DNA of 64,000 bases from Aplectana chamaeleonis (GCA_029168955.1 JAPDOI010000133.1:559001-623000); one strand, 5' to 3'; shown: positions 33,986-46,708, counted from the stretch's first letter. The notes: a model not told the origin generated them from the sequence alone. Numbers and translations are program-made.

Positions 33986-34839
33986 TATGCCCGCCTTGCA
34001 CACTTCCTCAGCATCCAACGAGAAAGTTAAAGGGGCGCGCAAATCACATTTGAGTTACGTAGCCCCATAAGGCTATTTATGATCACTTTTAGCGGTTTTT
34101 CGCCATTGCTCTTGCAATGGGCCTGGGACCTGTCGATTTTCGGTAAACACTCGAAGGCTGTTTCATATTGTGAGCCTTGTCTTTAGCGTTCCAGATGTGC
34201 CTAAGGCTCTTGTCAGATTCGGCCGAGGACCGTCCTGAGCCGGCCTTAGTAGTTCTAGACCGTCCTGAGTCGTCCCTAGTGCCCGGCCATTTTCCAATTG
34301 AGCTCTGATCTGTCATTTGATATGCAATAAGATATTTCCGGCTGAAAATCGAATGCTCATTGGAAGCGCCTCCTAAGGGAACTGATTTTGGTCAAAACGG
34401 TCATTCCCAGTGAAATGTTCTCTGAAACCATGTTTGGTACAGTTTGAAGATTCCATTAGCAACTGCCTAGAAACACTCGAAAGAAGTCATGAGCGTATTT
34501 CAAGCTTTGCTAGGAGACAGTTTTCAACGGTGTTTTGAACAAAATTCGGATATTGATCAGAACTTGTATGGGGAGGGGGCATTCTAGGGTGCTGAACACA
34601 AATCTCGGCTCCGCTTGTCGGAATTTTGAGGTGTCCTTTGCAAAAATAGTAATTCTCACGACCAGTGGCGCGAGCGGCGCGCGCGATGCTACTCCCTCCG
34701 TCTGTCATGCGCTCTCTCGCTATCTCTACATAACCTCCGCACCGCACCAGCACGCGTAGGAACCATGAGAATTTCGCGGTTTTACAGCTTGTAGGTTGCA
34801 GTAGGTACCATGCCTTTTGGGGGGCGAAGCCTACCCTAA

Positions 34840-35900
34840 TAATGCGAAATTCGACAAGTGAACATCATTTCCGTATTCAGCACCCTGAATAACTCCCCTT
34901 TATAGGAATTTTGACTCAAATCTCAGACTTCGACCAAAATACCGTTTATCCACCGTAATCTGCCGTAAACTGCCAAAAATCGATAAACGGACTACAGAAT
35001 CATGCTAAGCACTTCAAATAACCCTAGAGAAACAATTTGAGCCACGCCTACTGCAGAAGTCCGGAAATCATCAAGAGTTGCTTTTTGCCCTTACAATTTC
35101 CCCGATGGTAAGCTTTGAACAAATTAAGTCGAAAACTTTGGCTAATCGACAAAAAACCTCAGATTTGTAATCATCAACTCAAAGAATCCTCATAAGAAAG
35201 TTCTGACAAGGGAACCACAATAAGTCATAGTGACCATTCCAAATAAAATGTACTTTTCTAGAACCATTTTCGGACGAAAAGTCCGAATATGCCCATCGCA
35301 GCTGCCTAAACCCACTATGAAAAAAGTTATGAGCGTTTTCTAAAGCTTCGCGGCAAGGTAAGGGTACCCCCCATGGAATTTTTAGGGTGTTTCTAAACTT
35401 TTCTCCGGATTTTGCTGAAAACAGGTATGTAGGGGCAATCTGATGTGCTGAACACGAATCTGGGGTTTGTTTGCCCAAATTTTAAGGTGTAGTGTAGGTC
35501 ACGGTAGGTAAAATGCCATTTAGGAGGCAAAATCTACCTCAATATTCCGAAAATCGACAAGTGGACATCAAATTCGTATTCAGCACCCCAAATAACCCCC
35601 ACATAGAAACTTTGAGACAAATCTGAGACTTTGACGAAACTACCGTATACCCACCGTAATCTACCACAAGCTGTCTAAAATCGATAAATTGACATCAGAT
35701 TCGTGTTCAGCACTCCAAATAACCCTCAGAGAAATAATTTGAGCATGAGCTATAGTAGCACTCCGGAAATCGTCAAAAGTCGCGATTTGCCATAAAATTC
35801 TCCCCCGATTGGAAGCTGTGAACAAATACAGTCAAAAACCTCGGAAAATCGATAAATGAACCTCACATTCGTAATCAGCACCCCGAAAAACCCCCTAGAG
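34840..35900. repeat. Imperfect tandem repeats around a TTCAGCACCCC.AATAACCC core
   Basis: Similar blocks near 34878, 35006, 35581, 35708 and 35877 read ATCGACAARTGGACATCA.ATTCGTATTCAGCACCCC followed by AATAACCC and TTTGA..CAAATCT. Adjacent units are mostly about 127 bases apart. Single related units occur near 17960 and 38790. Confidence 0.65.
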
Positions 35901-36288
35901 CAGAATTTTAGTCAAATCTTGAATATTTTTCTCAAACACTTCGAGAGCTCTAATTGGTATAAACAAACGCCTAACCGAAAATCCGTACGAGTCCAAAACG
36001 CTCTTAGTCTGCGCAAAGTTTGGAAAATGTTCCTTCAACCTAAATTTGCTTAGTGGGGTAGTTCTGGGCGCTGAACACGATTATGGGGTCCGTTTCCGGA
36101 TTTTCTCAAAAATAATGCGCTTTTCGGAGGGTACAATAAGTACGAAAATCAGAGAAAAAATGCCTATAACTTTTTTCAGAGTGGGTCTAGGCAGCTGCGA
36201 TGGGCATATTCGGACTTTTCGTCCGGAAATGGTTCTAGAAAAGTACATTTTATTTGGAATGGTCACTATGACTTATTGTGGTTCCTTT
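35210..36288. repeat. Widely spaced inverted repeat, arms ~120 bases
   Basis: Arms at 35210-35333 and 36170-36288 are near-perfect reverse complements (for example GGAACCACAATAAGTCATAG against CTATGACTTATTGTGGTTCC). They flank part of the CAGCACCC repeat cluster. Confidence 0.8.
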
Positions 36289-38329
36289 GTGAGTCTAATC
36301 TGGAAAATTTTTAGGCTTTTAGATGTCCTCAATTGATGTAAGTCAACGGTCAACCAACAATCCGTACAAGTCCAAACGCTAACTTTGTATTTCACAGCTT
36401 GTAGCCTCCTCAGTCAGTCCCAATGTCCAAGCTCAGATAAAGAACAATAGAGAATAAAGGAAAAACAGCTAAGGCAATACCACAGAATAAGGCTCCGTGC
36501 CAAATAGGACACTAAACACACTATAATAGGACGTGAACAGGCGAGCAACAGAACGAGCTTCCGGGGCGATGGGCACGTCTTTCGCCACAACACGCCAAGT
36601 TTTAGTTTTGTCGAAAACTGACAATAAAGTGTAGTTCAAAAAATTTGACCATTTGAGTAGAGATGTGCATTTCCTGAACCATTTATGAACGTAGAATCCG
36701 ATATCAACAAATGGACATCAGACTTCCGCATCGAGCGAAATTCGAAACATAATTTGAAATACAGAAAAATTCATGGTCCGTACCATTCTTTAAGAAGCGA
36801 TGGCTATCGATCGAATGATTTCGCGAACAATGGCTGGCAAGCGCGGCTTCCTAAATGAATGACACGGACTATACACGAAAAATCTAAACCAAAATCAAGA
36901 AATAAAATCAATCGGATAGGAACAGCCTTCCAAAGACACAGTTTGTGCACTATGGACATTTTTTTGAATCGATATGGTGCTTATCAAAATTATAAATGCA
37001 TCCATAATTCTGACGATCATGGCACGATTGAACAATTAGCCGGAGAATTGCACGATTTTGCGCAAAATGTTGACCAAAAAGTGATAAATTCATCGTCGGG
37101 GCACAGTCATCACAGTTGACATTTCCCCTCATCCTCTGTCTCCCGTCGTCATTTATAGCCGAGCTGCTGCAGCTAATAACTTCCAACTGACTGAGCATGA
37201 CCGAAGTGTGAAGCGGTGACCGAATCGTGGGGCTGATTTTAATCTCCTAAGGCGCAAAACAACCGGATAGATGTGAGTAATGGAGTATGAGCTTTGGAAA
37301 AATCGACTGCTTGTTATCTATTACAACAGACGAGGCATGGCGACCTCCCCCCGCAGGGCTAGTGTCCGGACAAATGACGACGAACGTTTCGTCAAAAGTT
37401 CGCAAATTCGACTTGTTATGGGCCAGCGAAATGTCGAAATGAACAAAATTCTGTTCGTGACTTCTCATCGAACCCCGTCCGAAGCCGATCATCTGGCAAC
37501 TTTGCATTTATTATCACCATCATAATCGTTCTCGGTCATCATAAAGGTTAACACTGGCGGGAAGTGTGAACAGTGATCAGCTAAATATGATGACTTATTA
37601 CTCTTTGCAAGAAAAAAAGTGAGACAGAAGCCAAACAACCCAACCTTGTCATGCTAAAATATCACAGAGTAAAACTTATGGCATGTGAATTCCACTGGAC
37701 CTAGATCAGCTGCAGATCACAGCAGGGTGACGCGGGGCGGACGCGTTGCGGCGATCAATGACTAATGTCGCAAGTAAAATCTCTGTGAAGATCAACAATA
37801 TCGTCAATCACTAGATGAGGGATCGCCGCGACGCTGCTTGGCGGGAAAAATTGCGCGCGGGAAAACGAAGGGAGAGTGGCTATTGATCGAACGATTTCGC
37901 GCCCGACTGCTGAGCGCGGCTATCTCCCTGTGAAACACCAACGATACTTAAAAACAGTTTCACATACTTATGTATCTCCTCTCCCCTCATTTATCCTCTA
38001 TTTTAGAGTTAAATTTATTTTCGTTGATGGCGTGCGTGTGCGCGCGTATGTATGCTGCGCCTTTTTCTCCACTCTTTCTCGCTGTCTCTCCTCTCACTCC
38101 ACGCACGCATGTTGAGGAAAATAAACCTGGCTCCAAAATAGAGGGCCTTAAGTCAAATCCAAGAGGTACGCGAAAGAACAGAAAACCGTCGATCGCGACA
38201 TCTTCGTCATTGACAGCCGCAACGCGCCCGCGCCGCGTCTGGTTGTAGACTAATTTGTGCGCCACCCATTTGTCCAACTATACAAAATCGTCAATACAAA
38301 AACTAACAATGGCTTTTTAAGTACGTAAA

Positions 38330-38580
38330 CTCTGACTTCGCCGTAGTGGGCCATGCGATCGAGCCTCACCAACTGCGTGCGGTCGCGCCGCGTGCTCACT
38401 TGGGCCAGATAGCCTGCGATAGGACAATTAATCAGAAGTCGAAGAACACCAGGAATAGTCGCGGAATGCATACGAGATAAGATCCTATCACTGGCTATCT
38501 AGTAGAAGTTAGCACGCGGCGCGACCGCACGCAGCTGGTGAGGTTCAATCACGCAGCCCACTACGGCGGCGTCAGGGTTT
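38330..38580. repeat. Hairpin MITE
   Basis: TGACTTCGCCGTAGTGGGC...GGTCGCGCCGCGTGCT pairs with AGCACGCGGCGCGACC...GCCCACTACGGCGGCGTCA. The central unpaired part is about 110 bases. No ORF is present. Confidence 0.7.
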
Positions 38581-39074
38581 CAATACACCGGTGTTTCACA
38601 AAACCAAGTTCTGAATGTTGTAGGTATAGTCCTGAACATTAATAATCCGAATTCAAAATTTCCTAAACGCCTCAGAGATTTCCAGAAAAAAAAGCATTTT
38701 CATAGCATTGCGGGTGGCGGTATGTTACGGTAGACATACGGTAGCCTTGTCAAAGTCTTAGATTTGATCCAAAATCTATGTGTGAGGGTTATTTGGGAAA
38801 CCGAACACTATACTGGAGTTCACTTCTTGATTTTCGAATTATTAGGAAAAGCTACGTCAGTTGAAACGCATACCGTGAACTGAGAAAAACCTCAGACTAG
38901 CGAAAAACGGCCTCAAATCGGTGTTTAGAGCCTTAAATAACCCCTAGTTGGAAGTTTTGAGCCAAATCCAGGTAACCCTTGATGTACACCCTCCCCTTTT
39001 CGAAAAGCAATGAAAAATCTCTTTTTTTACTCCTCGGGAGCATTAAAGGAATTTCGAGCACGGATTATTTATGT

Positions 39075-39240
39075 ACTTTCACTTATCCACACTCCATTTC
39101 GGAGCGAAATTTACTTTCTTCCTTCGCATGCGTGTGCGGACAACGAGAAAGTGTGGGACAGAAGGAGACGCAACATACGCGCACACGCGCGCGACTGACG
39201 GAAATGAATTTCACTCCGAAACAGAGGATACAACAACAAA
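39075..39240. repeat. Hairpin MITE near the 3' end of app-1
   Basis: CACTCCATTTCGGAGCGAAATTTACTT and CGCATGCGTGTGCG pair with CGCGCACACGCGCGCG and GAAATGAATTTCACTCCGAA. A related half is seen at 43020-43115 and another near 37960-38110. Confidence 0.6.
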
Positions 39241-39313
39241 ACAATGGTTTTTCAAATCATCGGAGCACGGGTAAAACAGTCCCTAGTGAGATTACGAAAG
39301 TGAAACACCAGCA

Positions 39314-42300
39314 CTAGATATGGGCACACTGCTTCTTCAGCCACTCCAGCTCAGCCGTTTTACCGGCCTTCTCCAGATACTCTCCGACAGTCGACAGTAC
39401 TCGGTCATGGTACAAATTCAGCCATTCAACCTGAAATTTATGAAGTTTGGAAACGTTTTCAGAAAGCACCCTTCTTCAGGATGAAGTGATCTACCCTTAC
39501 TTTCCACCTTTTTATCAATTTTCTCACGGGTTAGATGAGGGAATTTTGTGGTTGGTCAATATAGACTTAGGCCAGCCCCTAGCACCATGCCAAAACAAAT
39601 GAACAAAGGCACGCAAGTAACTGCGATGTACAAACCTCGGAATGTGTCAGCATGGATCTATCAATAATGCTGGTCTGGATTGGAGCCAACGTTAACGCAC
39701 GGAATCCCAGGAAATCCGCTCCTGAAGGCACCTTCGCCTTCACAATCTGGAAGATTGCATTTTAACAGTACCTTAACAAAGTCGATAAATATTCCAAATA
39801 TAGAATCAATATCCATGAACTACAGCCTGTCACCCAGAAAGGATTACAGGCGGAGCTATGTATGTGGTGGTGGGAACGAGCGGCTGAGTTACACATTTGC
39901 GGTGCTTAAACACTCGTAGTTCTGTTCCGCCAGACCGCTGCCGCACAAAGGCCAAATTCGTTGACCCGAAACGCCGGCTGTTTATCCCGAGACGTCGCTC
40001 TTCGGTGCTTACTTTAATGCATGGTTTTCTCAAAAACACCTCCTGCTTCACCCGAAAGACCTGGCGTTTGCCCCAAGACAAGAAGAAACAGCAGCGATCT
40101 GGCGGAACACAATCACGAGCGTCTGAGTAGGTAAGAAGCCGATTTTCCTAATCTCGCAGGTAACAGTCCTTTTCCTGTTTGAAGTTCTTCTTATAGGTGA
40201 TAAAAATTCAGAAAAAGACCCAGTCGTCAAAATCGTATTTGCATTGAACGTGCAGCGCGGCCGCCCGCGCTCCCCTCCATTTGGCTCCGCCTAGACTCAT
40301 TTATGAGAACAGAGTGCACGGACCCGAAAACAGCTGATTCCGCCAATTAAGGCAACTCGAAAGCGAACCAAAGCTTCCTATAGCGTGACGCGTAGCGGAC
40401 GCGCTGCGGCTATCAGTAACCTGTCATGACCCTAAAGATTTCTTCTCTTCTATCGGACCCAATAATACTGATTTCGAGAGCATGGTAGGTTCTATAAAGC
40501 AGTACCAATCAGTTATCTATTTTAGAAGCATGTCTGTCACCCCGCCGCTTTGCAAACACGCTCGCCTGCGACGAAAACAATTAACGAAATTTAGCCAGAT
40601 TTCAACAATTTCAATCACCCTCTCCATTATGAGACCTGAGACTCACCTCATAGCAGTTTTCTATCCGAATTCCCCATTTTCCTACCAAGTAGTAGCCCGG
40701 TTCTATGGTCAGAACCATGCCTTCCCGAATCCAACAATCTGATCCATACGCAGCGATACGATGGCCGAGACTCGCTAAAAAATATGAGGATTTGGCAAAT
40801 CCACGCAATACCTTGGGTTTTTGATCTCCAGTAAAACCACCCACCTGGACCCTCATGCACATTGAGGAAATGCCCCACACCATGCCCAGTACCATGTCCG
40901 AAATCCAGACCAACCTGCCATAAAGCATGACGAGACAGCGTGTCCATTCGAATACCTGGGGAGAACCATAATATAAAACTATAAACGCTAAAGTATCGAT
41001 TTTTTTCAATTTTTCTGGTTTACAGAAAACCTCCACATACTCTGAAAATATTCTATTGTAATGTGCTTATCTGGGCCGAATTCCGGTCCGCAATTGCGTC
41101 TCGACACGCTTTGCAGCCGCACGCGCTCGAGTCAATCGGGTTTCCAGCGCCAAAGTCGACTCGATGTGGCCTTTTTATATAATTTTCTCCAATTTTTCTT
41201 AGTTTCCGGTTTCCAAAACCCACCTAGAGTCAGCAGATCGGCGGCTGCAGCGGTGGAAGCTCTTCTGACTCGGAAGCGTGCGGCCGCAAAGCGTGTCGAG
41301 ACGCAATTGCGGACCGGAATTTGGCCCAGATAAGCACAGTAAGTCTGCAGAGAATTAAAAAAGAAGTTTTTTTTGCAAGACCCTATCGGGAAACGGCTGC
41401 ACGTTTGGGTCAGCCCTGTGCAATGCTCCTGTCGATCAATATCGCCACCCGGCTGACCCCCAAGCGCCACCACTTCCCTAGAAACCTCATGACAATACCT
41501 GTAAGCGCCTGCGGGAAAACGGTATTGGCCAAATTGATATGTCCTTTCAAAACCAAAGTATTATGCTCTATGAACTCTTTAGGTACAGGAGATTTCAATG
41601 AGATCCATACAGTACGAGTGACATCCGTGGTACCATCCCTGAAAAATTCAGATTTTATGAAGTCTACACGAGAAAAAAAACTGAATTAAAAAAAAATAAC
41701 CTATAATGCGCTCCAGAGTCTATAAGATAGACCTGATCCGCTGTCACCAGTCGTTTTCCTTCTTTCTCATCAGGGTGATAGTGCGGCTTCGCGGCATGAT
41801 CTCCAGCCGCCGAGATCGACGAAAAACTGCAGAACAACCATAAATATCCACTAAAATTTGAAAAAAAGTCTAAGCTCACCTCAGATCAACATATTTGTCC
41901 ATGGCGGCCCTCATCGAGTCCACCTTCGCGGCCATCTCAATTTCGCTATGGGATCTACCCTCCAACAGCTCATTTTCCACCCACATAAGGAACCCAATAA
42001 GAGCTGCGCTATCCCTAATCTGAAAACAAAGATCAAGAATTTCGCAATGGGGTCATATTTTAGTACCTAGGGATTTAGGAGATTGAGCATTCACTCTGAG
42101 AGTTTTGACCAAGAATAGCTGCGAAATGTCTGCTTGCCGCGTAGTAGCCGCAAAATAGCCGTGAAACGATGCTCACCGCAAAATTACCGAGAAATAATGC
42201 TCTCCAGGTAGGCATGCGGCGCATCTCAGAGGCATGATTCAGATGTCAACGCCTCCGTGGGTTCAATTACCAAAGTTTGAGGTCTTTGGACCTCTTTCAG

Positions 42301-45300
42301 CCTCTGGAGGCCCAGACCAAACGCTGGCCCCGTATTGGTTACTTTTGCCTCTTCTCATTATTTCTCGGCTTCTTCCTGTCCGTTTCGTGGAAAGCCGTGG
42401 AATAGCCGGGAAGTAGCCCTTCAGGAGCCGTCGCGGAGCCTGGTGGGCTATTTCTCGGCTAAAACTCTCAGAGTAGGTCCAAATTGGACAACTCACATGG
42501 CTCTTCCGCATGCCTTCCAGCTCCACAGCATTTTTCACTCCTTTCATCACCTGTACCGGGCTGCCCTCTACGATGGCACATGATCCGAACAGCTTACCAA
42601 ATAGGTAGTTAGTGGTTGTCGGAACAAAAACCTAGAAAAAAAAATCAGAAATTTTGTTCATTTCTATTGGAGTCTATCAAAACCCGCTCACCCTATGCTT
42701 CTCCTTCACGTCAGCGGTCTGCTTATTATGCCATTTGGACACAAAATCGTAAGCTTCCGCATATGGATGAAGAATTACAGATTCACTTTCCAGGTATTCC
42801 TTCATCTAAAGCATTGGACAATATTACTTTGCTGATAATCTGCAGTCTTAACCGCAGTTCTGACTTGAGGTCACCCGATTTCCGATGATTCATGACCGTT
42901 CAATTTTTGAATTTTGGTTTTTTTTTTGAAAAAACACTTCAAAAGCGGAAGACGCTTGAAAACACAAATTTTCCAATTTTAGGAATTTCGGTAATCGTTC
43001 CGCTTTGCGATTCTTATAACTTCCGAAAATTTTCCACTCATGAGAAAGTGATGGGGGGACGCAGCATACGCGCGCACACGCACGCGGCCGACAGAAGTAA
43101 ATTTCACTCCGGAATATAGGATATAGTTAGGGCTGTGGCTCGCTCTCTTAAGAAAAAAACATTTAAATCTCTCCCGCGGCTGGAGCGGCTGTCGCGTAGG
43201 CCGGCCCGCTAAACAATTCAGGCCTAGAGGAGAGCGCAGCCGATCAGCTTACGATATCGCCAGCTGCCGGTGAGATTTGAACCTCCCGCGCCAGCCGCGG
43301 ATGAGATTTAGATGTTTTTTCTTGAGGAAGCGACCCAAGGACCTAACTGTACGTAGTTTTACCATTACGCCTAAGGCTCCGTCCATTGCAGACGACCAGC
43401 GTCAAAGCGTCAAGGCGTCGGACGACTGGTCGGCTGCAGTGGTCGCTGGGGAGTCAAATCAATAACAAGTGCTGAAGATGCAAACCCCCAGCGTCACATT
43501 ACGCTCACTTGACGCTAGGACGTCAGCTATAGACGGAGCCTAAGAGATGCTAACAATGTAGTTCGTTTTTGCATATGCCTTTAACTTTCTAAACACCGCG
43601 CTAGTCAGAAACTTAATGGCCAAAGTTGAAAAGAAATCTGGCTTACTATACTTACAGTATCATCGGCTTTGTCCATAAATAAATGTACATCAGAGGGAGT
43701 GACCAGAAGGTAGGAATAGGCCAAGGGGTTATGCGTAATATCAAATCCTCTTATATTCAGCAACCCTGAAAGCTGATATTGTAAGCCAGGTTTACACTTT
43801 GACACAGCTATACTCGCGCGCTGCATTTGTCGCTGCGGCAAACTATATACATAACGTACACATAATGTCATCGAGAGCCGCAAGAATGATGGAATTGCAT
43901 TTCTTTTTCGCGATTCTCTCACGCAGCTCTTTCAGCTTATCATTCACTGGCCGTCCATGTTCTTCTGGAGATAAGATTATAGGCTGAAATATAAAATCTA
44001 AAAAAAATTAGGTAGCTCAAGAAAGATTTAGTAAGAGCAAGACTCACCCCTTTAGGTTGGAGAGGAGGCCGAGTTTTCCAGAACTCGTCCACGAGATTCT
44101 CCTTTATTGATGCCACGTGAAAACCCATTCCTTCCAAGGTTCTAGTCAGACGCAGCCCACTTTCTGGAAAAAAAAACGTTTTGAAATCAATTTTCCGTGG
44201 GCAATTACAGACAAAAATTATTAGTTTACCATAGGAATGAAGTGAAGGATCAATTCCCAGCCAATCACCCACGTCCAGATTCTCTGCCATAAAGTCCTCT
44301 AACGAGATGGAATCTGCTTGGCTCTCCTTCAGGAGCGTGAATGGCGGAACAAGTTGTTCGGTAGCCTGATAACATTTTATACTATATGACAGCCATCCTT
44401 AGATGACTGGTAAAAAAAACGAATTAAAAAGATTAGTTTTTGATGATTTAGGTCAATTTGAGTATATCTTTAAATTTTATAATCATAAGAATGAAACTTT
44501 TATTTATCCACCTAGATTGAATTCTATTATATCCACTTATTATTTTTTTATTTTAATTTTTTCTTTATTTCTTCATTTTCCTAAGGATAAGAGACGAGGA
44601 AGAAGGAAAAGAAGAAGAAGGAGAGGAGGAGGAAGAAAATGAAGAAGGACAAAGAGACGAGGCAGAAGAAGATGAGGAAGGGGCAGACGAAAAGGAAGGG
44701 GAGGAAGAAAAGGTATACGAAGACGAAGAGGAAGGAGAAAAGTAAGAAGATGAGGAAGAAGAATAGGAAGAAGAAGAGGACGAAGAGGTAGAAGTAGAAG
44801 GAGTAGTAGAAGAAGAACAGTAGGAGGAAGAAAATGAAGGACAGAAAGAAGGGGAAGACGAAAAGGAAGGAGAAGAAGAAGAAGTATATGAATGCGAAGA
44901 GGAAGGAGAAAAGTAAAGGATGAGGAAGAAGAGGAAGGAGAAAAGGAAGAAGATGGGGTAGAAGAAGAGGGAAAATAAAAGAAGGAAGAAGAACAGGATG
45001 ACGATGAAGAAGGGTAGATATAAGAAGACGGAAAATGAGAGGAATATGAAAAAGAACAGGAAGGAGAAAGGGAAGAAAAAGATGAACAAGAAGAGGAATA
45101 GAAAGAAGAGGAAGAAGAAGTGGAAGAAGAGGTAGAAGAAAAGGAAGAAAAAACACGAGAAGAAGAGGAATGAGAAAAAGAAGAAAAGAGGGAGAAGAAG
45201 AGGAAGAAAGAGAGGACAAGGAAGAAGAGAAAGAAAGAAGAAGGGGAAGAAGAAAAGGAAGAAGAGAAACAAGAGGAAGGAAGAAGGAAGAAGGGAAAGA

Positions 45301-45931
45301 AGAATAGGAAGAAGGAGAGAAGGAGGAACAGGAAGAAGAAGAGGATCAGGAAGAGGATCAGAAGGAAGAAGAGCAAGAAAAGGAAAATGAAAGTTAAACG
45401 TTAAAAATACATACCTAATAAATAAATAACTAATTACTTAATAAATAAATAAAACTACATACCTGCGTAAAGTACCGTCCATCCGTCCAGAGCACGGCTT
45501 TCGTGTTGGTGACAGCCACAGTTGCATTTGACCCAGTAAATCCAGTAAGAAATTTCACTCTGAAGTCGTGCTCAGCTAGATATTCACTCTGAAATTGATC
45601 TCTATCAGCGATTGATGACCAAAAAATACTAGTTTAATGCACAAAGCGTCGGCTCGGCCTCAGTAAGCAATACATTACATACATATCGACCGGGACGGAC
45701 ACAGCTGGGTCAGGACGGGCCAGCCCCGGCTCGAAACAGTCACACCGTGACGCTACCGCAACGCATCACGCACCCACACTGCCTAATCGGATGAAAAATT
45801 ACACGAATCTTTATTACCTGATGAGCATCTGTGCTGGGCAGTAAATAAGCTTTAATGGCAGAGCCCTTCGTCACAGCCAATACTTTCTCCGATGAAAACT
45901 GGGCTCGAAGCAAATCAGCCGTGGAGGACAT
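39314..45931 (-). CDS. app-1: Xaa-Pro aminopeptidase (aminopeptidase P, peptidase M24B)
   Basis: Fifteen exons on the - strand: 45818-45931, 45463-45588, 44230-44365, 44048-44163, 43860-43983, 43656-43765, 42692-42805, 42497-42631, 41880-42019, 41701-41826, 41499-41638, 40845-40955, 40647-40774, 39636-39746 and 39314-39430. They total 1848 bases and give 615 aa, matching the known nematode enzyme length. The enzyme removes an N-terminal residue that precedes proline and is a two-metal cytosolic hydrolase. Creatinase-like N-terminal domains occupy about residues 1-320, then the M24 pita-bread domain, then the M24 C-terminal region from about 550. Metal ligands are visible: D408 (LIDSGAHY), D419 (TTDVTRT), the HGTGHGVGH histidine (481-489), E522 (TIEPGYY) and E536 (GIRIEN). 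The start at 45931 lies just after a splice-leader-like acceptor; an in-frame upstream ATG at 46000 would add 23 residues. Introns carry several MITEs and a polypurine tract. Confidence 0.95.
39840..40130. repeat. Hairpin-forming repeat in app-1 intron 13
   Basis: AGTTCTGTTCCGCCAGACCGCTGC near 39918 pairs with GCAGCGATCTGGCGGAACAC near 40090. Inner words (GACCTGGCGTTTGCCC, CGAAACGCCGGCTG) recur in the sequence at 51000-51195, so both belong to one family. Confidence 0.65.
41063..41338. repeat. TIR MITE in app-1 intron 11
   Basis: Terminal inverted repeats begin TGTGCTTATCTGGGCCGAAT and continue TTCCGGTCCGCAATTGCGTC; the complement ends the element. Arms are about 70 bases and the element is 276 bases. 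It is the best-preserved member of the family also seen at 33706-33985. Confidence 0.85.
42095..42480. repeat. TIR element in app-1 intron 8
   Basis: ACTCTGAGAGTTTTGACC at the left pairs with GGCTAAAACTCTCAGAGT at the right. The interior repeats words such as ATAGCCGCGAAA and GAAATAATGCTC. The ACTCTGAGAG terminus resembles that of the element at 22925-23205. Confidence 0.65.
43133..43351. repeat. TTAGG..CGTGGCTTG MITE, copy 1 (app-1 intron 6)
   Basis: Terminal repeats TTAGGGCTGTGGCTCG...AAGAAAAAAACATTTAAATCTC and complement, with a centre built from GCCAGC/GCTGGC words. Five copies occur in the window (also 47356, 53423, 54831, 58972). Each is bounded by TA. Confidence 0.85.
44581..45392. 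repeat. Polypurine GAA/GGA tract in app-1 intron 2
   Basis: About 810 bases are almost entirely A and G on the + strand, in irregular GAAGAAGA, GGAAGGAG and GAAAAGGAA words with only scattered pyrimidines. On the app-1 sense strand this is a polypyrimidine run. Long apparent Ser/Phe/Leu ORFs on the - strand are composition artefacts. Mirror-symmetric purine runs of this kind can form triplex DNA. Confidence 0.95.
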
Positions 45932-45950
45932 ACTTCTACTGAGGGGAAAT

Positions 45951-45960
45951 CTGTAAAAAC
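45951..45960 (-). promoter_or_regulatory. Splice-leader-like acceptor of app-1
   Basis: On the - strand GTTTTTACAG ends at 45951 and is followed by a 19-base leader and the ATG at 45931. It supports the shorter start, which also aligns with the expected N-terminus. Confidence 0.6.
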
Positions 45961-46574
45961 TTGATCGTAAAGAGTTGCTTTTGCAGGATTTAAACTTCAT
46001 CGCAGCGGCAAGATAACGCTTCGGGTTTGGGAGAAACTTTTTTAGAAGTACTCATCTGTTCCCTAATTTGAGAAAAAAAGCAAATTCAGAACTTCAAGTC
46101 TTTTCATGAGATCTGTTAGGCATCGTTCAAAACGAAATACTCGAATATTCATTCGACTGTCGAAGTTATTATCGATTAACTCGAGAAGTCAAATATTCGA
46201 GAAGTTTATGTGTCTGTGTGAGGATTCTAACAGAAAAAAGAGCAAATGGGGAGCAATCGACAGGTAGGAGTCTGAGTTTTTTCTTATAAGAAATGGTGAT
46301 AAGGTCAGTGTGAACCATGGTGATAAGCGTATTAATCAATGGACAGAACTGTCACAATGGGACGATTCAAGTGGAATCAATCACCTGAAATGGTGGGGAA
46401 GAAGACTAGCGATTGCTTGGCGGCCAAACATGAGGTGAAGATATGGAACGTATTCTGGAATTTCAAGAAATCAGTGATAAAAAACGTGAGGAAAATTACA
46501 TGGAGGCTACAGGATATGGAGATGGAGGACCGCCTTGGAACCACATAGCGGCAGCCGCCAGGGTTGACATTAGA

Positions 46575-46708
46575 GGTCGTTTATACTTCCGCCGCAGAGC
46601 GGCGCTGCGAAGTGCATTTCTGTAGTATTGATCACGCGGCGCGGCGCGATCAATATTGTAGAATTGCCCTTCGCCACGCCGCTCGGCAGCGGAAGTATAA
46701 ACGACCCC
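46575..46708. repeat. GTCGTTTATACTTCCGCCGC hairpin MITE, copy 1
   Basis: It is a near-perfect 134-base hairpin: GGTCGTTTATACTTCCGCCG at the left and its complement ending ATAAACGACC at the right. The core is ATTGATCACGCGGCGCGGCG. Confidence 0.85.

Larger units (their letters stand above)
31233..39313. other. 8 kb gene-poor interval between SLC17 and app-1
   Basis: I find no supported gene. It contains these repeats. Tandem 33-base-type GC repeats (GAGCACTTCCTCG..) lie at 31709-31790. There are hairpins at 32655-32800 and 38330-38580, a MITE at 33706-33985, and the CAGCACCC repeats of 34840-35900. Two copies of a GGCTAT.GATCGAA.GATTTCGCG unit lie near 36800 and 37880. Short ORFs look random. 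Confidence 0.45.

Noticed and set aside
44565..45376. Three overlapping - strand ORFs of 212-267 codons rich in Ser, Phe and Leu
   Set aside because: They lie in different frames of the polypurine tract and result from its lack of stop-forming bases; composition is pure low complexity and the tract sits in an app-1 intron.
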